From: Patescibacteria group bacterium
GTDB taxonomy: Bacteria > Patescibacteriota > Gracilibacteria > UBA1369 > PNNO01
Reading direction: 5' to 3'
NCBI GenBank assembly: GCA_024275695.1
Contig: JAJRYP010000022.1
Coordinates: forward strand, 1 to 26,085
Length of the DNA: 26,085 bases
The notes beneath the pieces were generated by a model. That model ran no database searches and was not told where the DNA came from. It worked only from the letters and a program-made list of their open reading frames with translations. Both the position numbers and the translations under genes were made by a program. How positions within the stretch are numbered: the first letter of the stretch is position 1; each line of letters opens with the position of its first letter. Positions 1 to 8,997 of the stretch are shown in pieces.

Positions 1-2377
1 GTTGAAATATATTGCTCTGCTGATTTTTAGGTATTCCCATTCCATTATCCTTAACTTCAAACTGAACAAATTTTCCTTGAATTGAAATTTTAATATATAT
101 TTTACCTTTTTCTTTCGTATATTTAATTGCATTAGATAAAATATTGGTAAGCACCTCCATGAAAATTCGAGGGTCGGTCTTAACTTGAATTGATTTTTTT
201 GAAGATCGAAAGCTCAATTTGTGATTTTGTTCTTTTATAAGAGGCTTCAAATTTAAAATAACTGCTTGCGATTCCTTTATTAAATCAATATCCTCGGGAA
301 CAATTGCAAACTTACCGGATTCGATACGGGCGATATTCAAAATCATGTTGATAAGCTTGTTCATCCTGTTGGATGTACTATAAGCATTCTCTAAACTCAT
401 TTCTTGATCTGAAGTCAGACATTTAATTTTATTATTTATAAGAGTTCCAAGTGACCATTTAATTGCAGTCAAAGGGGTTCTAAGTTGATGAGACACTAAA
501 AATATAAAATCATCTTTCATTTTTTCCACTTCTCTTTCAAAACTTATATCTCTAAAAGTTATAATTGCGCTATCAACTTTCTTCTTAACAGGATCATAGA
601 TAGGAGAAGCACTTGCAAGAACCGGGATTTCTTTAGATTTTTTTGTTAACAAAATAGTATGATCATGCAAAGTTGAAATTTTCTTTTCAGTTATAGCTTT
701 CTCAATAAATTTGTACGTTTCTTCCGATGTTTTTTCTTTCTCAAATTTAAGAACTTTATTATATTCTTTTCCTATAACTTCTCGTTTATGCCATCGGGTA
801 ATTTTTTCAGCAGCAGGGTTAAAAAATGTAATACGCCTATCCCCATCTATAACAAAAGCACCATCTGCAATACTTTCAAGTGTTATTCTTAATTTATTTT
901 GCTCTTTTTCCAATTCGTGCGTTCTATTTTTAACCTTTTCTTCCAATGTCCGATTATACGTTTGAATTTTTTTACGCGCATCTTTTAAATCGGATGCCAT
1001 TTTATTAAATGCTCTGGAAAGATCACTTATTTCGTCCTTGGATCTTACTTTAAGTTTTATATTTAGATTTCCTCTACTAATTTTTCCGGCAGCGACAATG
1101 AGATCATTTACACGATCTCTAATTTTACGAGCCACAACTGCCGTTAAAAGAATTACCAAGCCTAAAATCACTACAGCCGTAATAGCAATAACATTTTTAA
1201 ATTTATCTTTCGGTATTATCGCTGCAGTTTGATTAATTTCTATAACAAGGCACAAATTTCTTTTTGGAAGCCATTTATATCCGATAATTACGGGAATATT
1301 GCTATAATTATTATATGAAGCATGTCCGCTCTCACCCGCTATGCAAGACTGAATTTCAGGTAATTGCAAAAATTGCGATTCATTGAACTCTGCACCATAA
1401 TTTTCTTCCGCAATTACTTTCCCTGTAGAACTTATGAGATATATATCTTCAACTTCGGATAATCCGTAATCATCTCTAATCAGAGTCGCGATCAAATCCA
1501 AATTGCTCTCTTCTTTATCAAAATAAAAATCAACTTCCTTTTCCTTTGAGGCCAACAGACTATTTAATTGAATTTGAATTCTTTCTTTAAGCATATCTTC
1601 TCCAACGGAAAACGAAAGGTATGAATTAAACATAACGATAGCAATCGCAATCACAGTAAAAGCCGTAAATAGCTTTTGCGATATTGTAAATCTGTTTGGA
1701 CGCATTGCAAGAAAACTTAATTTGTAAACCGCGTATAAAATCGCGCCATTCAAAAATGTTGAAAAAATACCGGTTACGGAAGGAAGTTTATAACTAACTA
1801 AAATCGCTTCCGCGATACCGGCGCAAATATTGGTTATAAATAAACCCAATAAAATAATTTTAATCGCGCGTTGCTTTTTTTTGTCGGAAGTACGTAAATA
1901 CGCACGTATCAAATACACGGCGCTCACAATTGTAAAATAAATAATAGATAAGTGACCGACGAAATAAAAAGGTCCTTCAATCAATTCACGACCCCAAGGA
2001 ACAATTCTTGTCCCGTCAATCATCAATGGAGTCGTAAAATTAACAAGAGTTAAACAAATTGCCGCTATGTACAATAAATACTCATAAACTTTCTTTACTT
2101 TTATCCCCACATAAGACATAAAAAATAAAAAGAAAAATATGCTTACAAAAACAAACGAAGAAGGAGCGAATTTCCACACAAATGTCGCATATTCGCCTAA
2201 ATCAAAAAACTTGTTAAGCAAACTTGAAATTTGCCATACGATCACTCCGAAAATTGTAAGAGATAAATATACTTTTGTTTTTCTTACACCTCCTTTTACC
2301 TTAAGAAGGAATAACAAAAAAAGGATGTTAATTATAACAACAAAAAGAGTTAATACTCCCGGTCCGTTAATATTCAT
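1..2377 (-). CDS. Membrane sensor histidine kinase (7TM-like N-terminus, HAMP, PAS, HisKA, HATPase), 3' end missing
   Basis: Reading the minus strand from the ATG at 2377-2375 gives about 792 codons without a stop up to the window edge, so the gene is partial at its C-terminus. About seven or eight hydrophobic helices lie within residues 7-255, resembling the 7TM sensor region of some kinases. A soluble, probably extracytoplasmic stretch follows (about 256-395), then a further helix (396-418), a HAMP-like linker (to about 470), a coiled region and a PAS domain (about 495-615). The HisKA box VSHQLRTPL places the phosphoacceptor at His630. The N-box (NILSNAIKYT, about 745-754) and G1 box (DNGMGIP, from Asp777) belong to the ATPase domain, which the edge cuts. 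It probably autophosphorylates and passes phosphate to a response regulator outside the window. The ligand is unknown. It lies downstream of the U32 gene on the same strand. Confidence 0.9.
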   Translation of the reverse strand, partial: MNINGPGVLTLFVVIINILFLLFLLKVKGGVRKTKVYLSLTIFGVIVWQISSLLNKFFDLGEYATFVWKFAPSSFVFVSIFFFLFFMSYVGIKVKKVYEYLLYIAAICLTLVNFTTPLMIDGTRIVPWGRELIEGPFYFVGHLSIIYFTIVSAVYLIRAYLRTSDKKKQRAIKIILLGLFITNICAGIAEAILVSYKLPSVTGIFSTFLNGAILYAVYKLSFLAMRPNRFTISQKLFTAFTVIAIAIVMFNSYLSFSVGEDMLKERIQIQLNSLLASKEKEVDFYFDKEESNLDLIATLIRDDYGLSEVEDIYLISSTGKVIAEENYGAEFNESQFLQLPEIQSCIAGESGHASYNNYSNIPVIIGYKWLPKRNLCLVIEINQTAAIIPKDKFKNVIAITAVVILGLVILLTAVVARKIRDRVNDLIVAAGKISRGNLNIKLKVRSKDEISDLSRAFNKMASDLKDARKKIQTYNRTLEEKVKNRTHELEKEQNKLRITLESIADGAFVIDGDRRITFFNPAAEKITRWHKREVIGKEYNKVLKFEKEKTSEETYKFIEKAITEKKISTLHDHTILLTKKSKEIPVLASASPIYDPVKKKVDSAIITFRDISFEREVEKMKDDFIFLVSHQLRTPLTAIKWSLGTLINNKIKCLTSDQEMSLENAYSTSNRMNKLINMILNIARIESGKFAIVPEDIDLIKESQAVILNLKPLIKEQNHKLSFRSSKKSIQVKTDPRIFMEVLTNILSNAIKYTKEKGKIYIKISIQGKFVQFEVKDNGMGIPKNQQSNIFQ

Positions 2378-2405
2378 AAAAAAGCTTAAGGAAAATTAAC
2401 AAGAT

Positions 2406-2425
2406 TACTATTACGGATAATAGTA
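2406..2425. other. Small inverted repeat between the kinase and U32 genes
   Basis: TACTATT and AATAGTA form a 7-bp stem around a 6-base loop. No clear T-run follows on either strand, so it may be a weak terminator or an operator. It lies in the 90-bp gap upstream of the kinase start. Confidence 0.3.
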
Positions 2426-2467
2426 CATTTCAAAAACTTTTTTCTAAATTTTTTCTAAAATATTTAA

Positions 2468-3676
2468 TCAACATTTTTGACGAATAAACGCACCATCGGG
2501 AATTTCAACATCAAAAGTAACCAGTTTATTCCCCGCGCCGCCGTGCGCAACATCAATTTCATTTTCATCCAAGTCATGCATGTCTTTAATTTTTGCGGAA
2601 AGTGTACCTACGGGAGTTAAAACTTCAACTTCGCTTCCTTTTTCAATCCTGTTTCGAATTTCAATTTCACATTTAAGTCCGTTATGTTTTCTTACAATTC
2701 CAATAAATTTATGTGTTTGAATCGGTTCGTTTTTTTCATAATGAATATCATCTTGAGTAAAAGTTCCTTTTAAAAATCCGGGTGAATATCCCCTGCTCGC
2801 TGTTTTTTCAAGCTCTTTCATCAAGGCGGGATTGTAATCTTTGCCGTTCATCATGTCATCAATAGCCTTTTTGTATACATAAGCAACTGTCGCAAGATAA
2901 TAAGTCGTTTTACTACGCCCTTCTACTTTAAACCCACTCACGCCCGCTTCATTCAATTCTTTTAAATATGGTAACGCACAAATGTCACGAGAATTAAACA
3001 GATAAGTTCCATGCTCATCTTCTTCGATAGGCAAAAACTCTCCGGGACGCTTCTCCTCTTCCAAATGGACTTTATATTTCCACCTGCAACTTTGCGCGCA
3101 AATACCCTGGTTTGCATCACGATGCGTAAAGTATTGAGACATCAAACACCTTCCGGAGTATGCAACACAAATAGCACCATGAACAAATGCCTCAAGCTCC
3201 ATGTCGGGCACTTTGTCATGAATTTCCCTAATTTCATTAAGACTTAATTCTCGTGGTAACACAACTCTTTTCGCACCTAAATCTCGCCAAAACATTATAT
3301 CTCTATAATTTATACTGTTTGTTTGTACCGAAATATGAATTTTTGCATCCGGATATTCCTCTTTTATTAAACTGAACACTCCGGGATTTGCTACAATAAG
3401 TGCGTCCGGCTTAACTCCGGAAAGCCACTTAATATGCTGACGAAATGCATCAATTTTGGAATTATGCGGATAGATATTCGTTGTTACGTACACTTTTTTT
3501 CCTAATTTATGGGCTTTTTCAACAGATTCAGCCAGTTTTTCCGGAGTAAAGTCATTCACTCGGCTGCGCATACTGAATCCGGTTAGACCCATATAAACTG
3601 TGTCGGCACCATAATGGAATGCGGTGTCCATTTTTTCAGGAGAACCTCCCGGTAATATCAATTCCGGCCTTTGCAT
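2468..3676 (-). CDS. Peptidase U32 family protein, TrhP/YegQ type (tRNA hydroxylation)
   Basis: The 402-residue product matches the U32 family from end to end. It opens with PELILPGGSPEKM, carries the family signature around FVHGAICVAYSGRC and RDANQGICAQSCRWKY, and has a C-terminal beta-rich domain. Cys170, Cys177, Cys193 and Cys197 correspond to the conserved cysteines that in TrhP-type proteins are linked to an iron-sulfur cluster. TrhP family members take part in forming 5-hydroxyuridine at position 34 of tRNA; older annotations call them collagenase-like proteases. The assignment to tRNA modification rests on family knowledge. The start ATG (3676-3674) is divergent from nadB. The gene ends at TGA (2470-2468). 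If UGA were sense it would run seven more codons to TAG at 2446-2444. Confidence 0.88.
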   Translation of the reverse strand: MQRPELILPGGSPEKMDTAFHYGADTVYMGLTGFSMRSRVNDFTPEKLAESVEKAHKLGKKVYVTTNIYPHNSKIDAFRQHIKWLSGVKPDALIVANPGVFSLIKEEYPDAKIHISVQTNSINYRDIMFWRDLGAKRVVLPRELSLNEIREIHDKVPDMELEAFVHGAICVAYSGRCLMSQYFTHRDANQGICAQSCRWKYKVHLEEEKRPGEFLPIEEDEHGTYLFNSRDICALPYLKELNEAGVSGFKVEGRSKTTYYLATVAYVYKKAIDDMMNGKDYNPALMKELEKTASRGYSPGFLKGTFTQDDIHYEKNEPIQTHKFIGIVRKHNGLKCEIEIRNRIEKGSEVEVLTPVGTLSAKIKDMHDLDENEIDVAHGGAGNKLVTFDVEIPDGAFIRQKC

Positions 3677-3762
3677 TGTCTTTAAAATTAAAAAGCAGGG
3701 TAAAACCTATCAAAAATATGAATAAATTGCAATCCTCATGCGAAGCGTTTAAACTTTCAGCC

Positions 3763-5223
3763 ATGAAGTATTATGATTTTATTGTAATCGGCAGCGGGAT
3801 TTCCGGACTTAATTTTGCCTTAAACGCATCAGAGAAAGGTAAAGTCTTAATTATTACAAAAAAACATATTCTTGAATCCAATACTAACTATGCGCAAGGA
3901 GGAATTGCCGCCGTTTTGGATAAATTGGATAATTTTAAAAAACATATTGATGACACTTTGGAAGCCGGTGCTTATCACAACAACAAGCAGGCCGTTAGAT
4001 ATATGGTTACGCACGGACCTAAACTTATAAACAAGCTGGCTCAACTTGGAGTCCCGTTCGCGGAAAAAGATCAAAAGTTAATGTTAACGAAAGAAGGTGG
4101 ACATAGTGCAAAACGCATAGCGTTTGTTGGCGACAGAACAGGTAACGCCATTGAAAAAACTTTAGTTAAAGCCGTTCACGAGCACTCTAAAATCACCATT
4201 TGGGAAAATTCATTTGCAGTCGATTTATTGGTAAAAAATAAAAAATGTTATGGCCTTTACGTATTGAAAAATAACAAAATTGAAAAAGTATTTGCTTCGG
4301 CTGTAATTCTTGCGACCGGCGGACTCGGACAAGTATACAAGAAAACTACAAATCCAAATATTTCAACAGGAGACGGATTTGCAATGGCGGCAAGAGCGGG
4401 ATGCAAAGTTAAAGATCTTGAATTTGTACAATTTCATCCGACCGCTCTTGATTTACCGCGAAGAAAAAGCTTCCTGATTTCAGAGGCATTGCGTGGCGAA
4501 GGAGCAGTTTTAAGAAACAATAACGGTGAAAGATTCATGTCAAAATACGATAAACGGAAAGAACTTGCTCCGCGCGACATTGTTGCGCGCGCAATTTTCC
4601 AGGAAAGCAAAAAAGGAACGGTGTGTCTTGATATAACTCACGAAAACAGCAAAATAACTCAAGAACGATTTCCTACAATTCATAAAAAACTGAAAAAAAT
4701 CGGAATCGACATAACAAAACAATGCATTCCCGTTTCCCCCGCGGCACATTACGCATGTGGAGGAATTCAAGTTAACTTAAAAGGAGAAACAAACATTAAA
4801 AATTTGTATGCGTTTGGTGAAGTTGCTTGCACAGGTGTACACGGTGCAAATAGATTGGGAAGTAATTCACTCCTGGAAGCGGTTGTATTCAGCGACCAAA
4901 TTTTAGAAAAATTAAAAATTTCAAAATCTAAAAAAATTCCTTCTTTCCCACCATATCTCTTGAATAAAAAATCCTCCGGCAAATTTTCTTACGTGAAACA
5001 AAGAATCAAAAAAATAATGTGGAATTATGTTGGAATTATACGAACGGAGAAAGGGCTGAGTGAAGCGTTAAAAACTTTAATGAAGCTTAAAAAAAGCTTT
5101 CATCCGACCTCAAAAAATATCAAAGAATTTGAAACACAAAATCTTCTTGAGATTGCAATTTTAATTACAAAGGCGGCAATAAAAAGAAAGAAATCTTTAG
5201 GATGCCATTTTATCGACTCTTAA
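3763..5223 (+). CDS. nadB: L-aspartate oxidase (NadB)
   Basis: A flavoprotein that oxidises L-aspartate to iminoaspartate, the first step of de novo NAD synthesis. From the ATG at 3763 the product is 486 residues, a little shorter than typical NadB (about 510-540). Visible features are the N-terminal FAD-binding motif (IGSGISGLNFA), NYAQGGIAAV, EFVQFHPTALD, the SEALRGEGAVL region, the APRDIVARAI segment and the family-typical HYACGGIQVNLKGET and GVHGANRLGSNSLLEAVVF blocks. The C-terminal helical domain is present. The frame is open back to 3619, but that region overlaps the divergent U32 gene. The FAD motif fits best with 3763; ATG 3718 is an alternative. No nadA or nadC lies nearby. The 3' end overlaps the convergent HD-GYP gene by 4 bases. 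Confidence 0.93.
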   Translation: MKYYDFIVIGSGISGLNFALNASEKGKVLIITKKHILESNTNYAQGGIAAVLDKLDNFKKHIDDTLEAGAYHNNKQAVRYMVTHGPKLINKLAQLGVPFAEKDQKLMLTKEGGHSAKRIAFVGDRTGNAIEKTLVKAVHEHSKITIWENSFAVDLLVKNKKCYGLYVLKNNKIEKVFASAVILATGGLGQVYKKTTNPNISTGDGFAMAARAGCKVKDLEFVQFHPTALDLPRRKSFLISEALRGEGAVLRNNNGERFMSKYDKRKELAPRDIVARAIFQESKKGTVCLDITHENSKITQERFPTIHKKLKKIGIDITKQCIPVSPAAHYACGGIQVNLKGETNIKNLYAFGEVACTGVHGANRLGSNSLLEAVVFSDQILEKLKISKSKKIPSFPPYLLNKKSSGKFSYVKQRIKKIMWNYVGIIRTEKGLSEALKTLMKLKKSFHPTSKNIKEFETQNLLEIAILITKAAIKRKKSLGCHFIDS

Positions 5224-8200
5224 ACAGCGTTTCCAGCTTCAGCTTCCCATTCTCTATACCTTTCAATTTCAAATTTTTCATCTAAAGGTTCACCGGCCCA
5301 CTTTGTAAATTCATCAACAAATTCATCCGCCAAAGCACCAAATCTTTCTTCTGTTTCTTTTTTCCCAATGCCGTAAGATTTCATATAGGCACCAAACATT
5401 TCCGCACGTATTGTTCTTTTACTTACAATTAAATCTTTATTTATATTTTTCTTCATTATATCCAAAACTTGAGAATGATCGAGCCCGTACCTTCTTTTAA
5501 ATCGCTCCATATCCAGACCGTATGTGAATTCATACAATCTATCAAATTCATAACCTTCCGGGAGAGGGAAATTATATGTCACTTCACCATTTCCGATTTC
5601 ACCATAAGTTAATATACGTAACAATTTACCTTCATTAATCATTCGAGTAACAATTCTTGCCAAATAATAAGGAAAATCCACTCCCACATTACTATTTATA
5701 TATCCAACAAGACCATCAAGTCCGGCACTTTCTCTATATGCTCTCTTACCGGTTAATGCCTGTATAATATCGGCAAAGGCTAAAACGTCTTTCATGATTT
5801 TTTGCTTAACAGTAAAATATCTTAATAATTCTATTTGTTCATCAGTCAAATCTTCAATATTATCAGCTAACCACTTTGGCATCTCGGTAAAAAATTGTCT
5901 ACCTTTGATATCAAGATCATAATTATCACCATTTTCATCTTTCTTTGAAATTGTCGGATAACCCGGACGACTACCGGTATCTCTTACATGATGTAAGCCG
6001 GCAGCTACAATCACATCCATATTTCCATCCGGGCCAATCGACTCAATAAGTTTTGCGATTGATTCAAGCGGATGTCTTTGTATGTGAGTAAACTCTTTGA
6101 AATGAATTCTCGATGGTTTTGATAAAACATGTTGAGCAATAGCATGTTTACCAACATCGTGCCACAAAGCGGCATAGAATAATTCTTCAATATCTAAAAT
6201 TTCCATTCCAAGTTCTCTGTTTAAAGTAGCGCCAATATCTTGACAAAGCTCGGCAACAAAAATTGAATGATGAATCGTTAAAATATCTTTTTTGAGCAAA
6301 TCTCTAAAAATTCCCGTAACATATTCATTAATTTCAGATTTAGCAGCTTCTATCGCCGCTTTTATTTCTTCCAACGTTTCCGGATCTTGCACAGCTTCGG
6401 CAGCTTTAGTTTCCAAAAATTTTTTTTCCGCACGAGCAGCACTGTTTTTTAGAACTTTTGTTGTTCCGATCGCAATCTTCCTAAGCAATCTCTTAGCATG
6501 ATCGGGCAGCTCGTAATCACTTTGAATTAAAATACAATGCTCCTTTCGAGTATCAAGTGGTAAAACAGCTATATATTTGGCTTTCTCTTTGGAATAATCG
6601 GTATAAGCATTATAACCGTTAAATTCATCGGTAGCTGATTTATGAAGCTCATACGCCGTTTGCATTGCCAAAGGCAAGCCGGGAACCTCTGCAGCCTTAA
6701 CAAGCTTAATTTCCGAAATATTCGGAGCAAATCTTTTCACAACCGAAAGTAATCTTATTTCAAGATTCTCATCACATAATTGATCAAAATCACGTCCCCA
6801 TTCTTCAAGTTGAAAAAAATAAACAGTGCTTTCCATATCAATATCAGCCAAGATTTCATCCCTCCTTGCCTTGGGAATCTCGGTTATCCGGTTGTTAAGA
6901 TCAATAAGCCGCTTATAAGCCGATTCAATATCATCATATAATTTTCTGTCTCTGCCATCATCATCCTTACCCGGGTTTCCATAACCATATTCAAGTAAAA
7001 TACTGTATGCGGTCAGCAAATATGTACGCGCGCGTTCAAAATTATCCCGCGCATAATCATCCATACTCACTGCAACACGTTCAGTTTCGATTTTCCCTAA
7101 AACAAAACATCTTTCAGCTTCAATGAGTAAATCCGTAACTTCTTGTCTGTTTATACGAATTTTCTGTAAAGAATCTTTAGGGAAATTCCTTTCAATACCT
7201 TCAAGTATATGCAATTGTCCGCTTTTAACTGTCTTTTCTTTTACCAATTCTCTAACTACGCCGCCCAGTGATGTTACCGTTGCCGCTTTCGCCAGCATCA
7301 ACGGATCGTCGGAAGCGTTTTTATAATGAGCAAGATCCAACTCGGCACGGATTACTTTTAACTGTTCTTCAAATATATTTTTCTCTCCCGGTGTCATTTT
7401 GTTTTTAAGCGCATCCATTTCCATGTAAGCCTTCTCCGCTTCATTTAAATCATTATGCCTCAAAGCTACGCGTGCTTTTGAAATTATTAATCTCATTTGA
7501 ATTCTAGGAAACTTGTCGACCATATCCTTTTCCAATTCGGCAAACAAAGAATAACTATTATAATCAAGACACGCACGCGCATAAGCATATGACATTTTTA
7601 TTACAAACGCATATTCACGATTTCCGTAATCACTGCTTATTTCCAGTTCTTCAAGCATTTCACGAATTTCTTCAAAAGCTTTAATTGCGCCATTAAAATC
7701 CCCTTCTTTATTTTGAACTTTTTGAATACTCGGATAAAGCTCCAGCCACTTTGTTTGGCCGCTTATTTTATTATCATAATCATCTTTCCTTTCAATGCGT
7801 TGTTCAACCATTGCTCTTACTTGTTGCCCAAAGACGGCGGTTTTCTTACTTAAATTTTCAAATGCTTTAAATAATTGTTTCTGGGCAGAGGCATCCTGAA
7901 AATAATCACGAACATTGTATGCCCAGCGAGTAATATAAAAAAAGAACAGCTGCGCCCATTTGAGTTGACCGAGGTTGTCTAAATTAGAAACATAGTCATA
8001 AAGTGAAGACAGATCATTCTCAAAAAGTTCGACATCTTTAACCGAAGCCGGCAAATTATTTTGCAATCTGTTTACAATTTTTTTAATTTCAGACTCATCT
8101 GCATCATCTTCAAATTCAGAAAGCACATAATCTAACATCTTTGTTAAAGTTTGCAGATTCATGTGAATTATATCGACCATTTCATCAGGATTTGTTCTTA

Positions 8201-8549
8201 AGGCAGTTTTACACACAAGAATCGAGTCCAGACATCCGGCTCTTTTATAAGCTAAATCAAGCCGTTTGGTTTCAAACGAGACCTTTCCGGCAGGATCCGA
8301 TTCCCAATCATCTGTAAATTCCTTTTTAGCTTTTTCAATCTCAATCTCAAATGCCGTCTCAATTTTATTTAATAGAAGATACGCAGTATAAAATGTCTCT
8401 CAAGCGATATTTTCATTACCATGCACTCGTGATCGATGGGCATTGTTCCATATTTCGACATATTCATCTATTAATCCATCACTACTCAAGTGCGGAGATA
8501 AGCTTTCCGTATCAGTAAATTGTATTTCTGGCTCTCCCATAAAATTCAT
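5220..8549 (-). CDS. Large helical protein with HD-GYP-like phosphohydrolase domain, in-frame TGA at codon 50
   Basis: About 1,109 residues if the TGA at 8402-8400 is read through; the codons before and after it are in one open frame from ATG 8549 (or ATG 8540). The first two thirds are helix-rich with TPR-like alternation (roughly residues 60-560). A region resembling a GAF-type sensor fold follows (about 565-715, low confidence). The C-terminal third is an HD-GYP-like domain: HHSIFVAEL, the metal-binding HD of WHDVGK (about 797-798), a KPSRIHFKEF..HP segment and a HHVRDTGSRPGYP motif (about 853-865). HD-GYP proteins hydrolyse cyclic-di-GMP or related nucleotides; some are receptors only. 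If UGA stops, the product would have to start at the TTG near 8216 or later. It is convergent with nadB. Substrate and partner are unknown. Confidence 0.8.
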
Positions 8550-8595
8550 AAATAGTTTAAGAAGAATTTAAATAAATTTAATAATTAAAGCAATA

Positions 8596-8624
8596 TTGAC
8601 ATTTTCAAGATAATATTGTACTAT
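8596..8624 (+). promoter_or_regulatory. Sigma70-type promoter of the small repeat protein
   Basis: TTGACA (8596-8601), 17-base spacer, TACTAT (8619-8624). The predicted start near 8631 leaves a leader of about 24 bases before the ATG at 8655. No Shine-Dalgarno sequence is visible in that leader. Confidence 0.75.
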
Positions 8625-8654
8625 ATATATAGTTTTTATCCTTAAAAACAAAAA

Positions 8655-8915
8655 ATGTTTAAAAACAAAAACAACAGAATCTGGATTGTTCTTATGATTG
8701 TCCTGGTTCTAATCGCCGTTAGCATAATTATGCAGGCACAGATCCTAAACAGACTGCAGGATCTCCAAACATTCATTTTCCGTTCAAGTTTTGTAATGGA
8801 TACAAATCCGCTTCCGGCGTTAGATCCAAACGTGGTAACGGATACAAATCCGCTTCCGGCGTTAGATCCAAACGTGGTAACGGATACAAATCCGCTTCCG
8901 GCGCGAGGATTCTAA
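8655..8915 (+). CDS. Small membrane-anchored protein with tandem 14-residue repeats
   Basis: An 86-residue product of unrecognised family. Residues about 9-29 form one strong transmembrane helix after a short Lys/Asn-rich start, so the rest is probably outside the membrane. After residue 45 the protein is almost entirely a 14-residue repeat, DTNPLPALDPNVVT, present about two and a half times and ending in ARGF before TAA. The gene has its own near-consensus promoter and a strong downstream hairpin with a T-run, so it looks like a complete single-gene transcription unit rather than a chance open frame. The codon pattern and terminal repeat resemble a surface-exposed proline-rich tail. No function can be assigned. 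Confidence 0.6.
   Translation: MFKNKNNRIWIVLMIVLVLIAVSIIMQAQILNRLQDLQTFIFRSSFVMDTNPLPALDPNVVTDTNPLPALDPNVVTDTNPLPARGF
8798..8903 (+). repeat. 42-bp perfect tandem repeat, about 2.5 copies
   Basis: Copies run 8798-8839, 8840-8881 and a partial third 8882-8903. The full copies are identical to the base. The unit is a multiple of three, so copy changes keep the frame and only lengthen or shorten the encoded tail. Confidence 0.95.
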
Positions 8916-8943
8916 ACGTGAGTTTAAAATAATAAAGAAATCA

Positions 8944-8997
8944 ACTAACCCTTGGAGGCAATCAACTTTTTGGCTTGATCCTCAAGGGTTAGTTTTT
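8944..8997 (+). terminator. Long hairpin terminator after the small gene, inside the 3' end of prfA
   Basis: ACTAACCCTT (8944-8953) pairs with AAGGGTTAGT (8984-8993). The stem continues with GAGG/CCTC and ATCAA/TTGAT through small bulges, giving about 19 pairs in all. Five T residues follow at 8993-8997, as expected for an intrinsic terminator on the plus strand. The same bases encode the last residues and the TAG stop of prfA on the minus strand. Confidence 0.75.

Noticed and set aside
711..2399. Several short plus-strand open frames (711-965, 1038-1232, 2139-2399)
   Set aside because: They lie antisense to the continuous histidine kinase frame, which has clear domains throughout.
3619..3762. 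Longer N-terminus for NadB starting at 3619
   Set aside because: It would overlap the start of the divergent U32 gene, and the FAD-binding motif normally lies within the first few residues, as it does from 3763.
8798..8903. CRISPR-like array
   Set aside because: The 42-bp units are directly adjacent with no spacers and they encode a regular peptide repeat.
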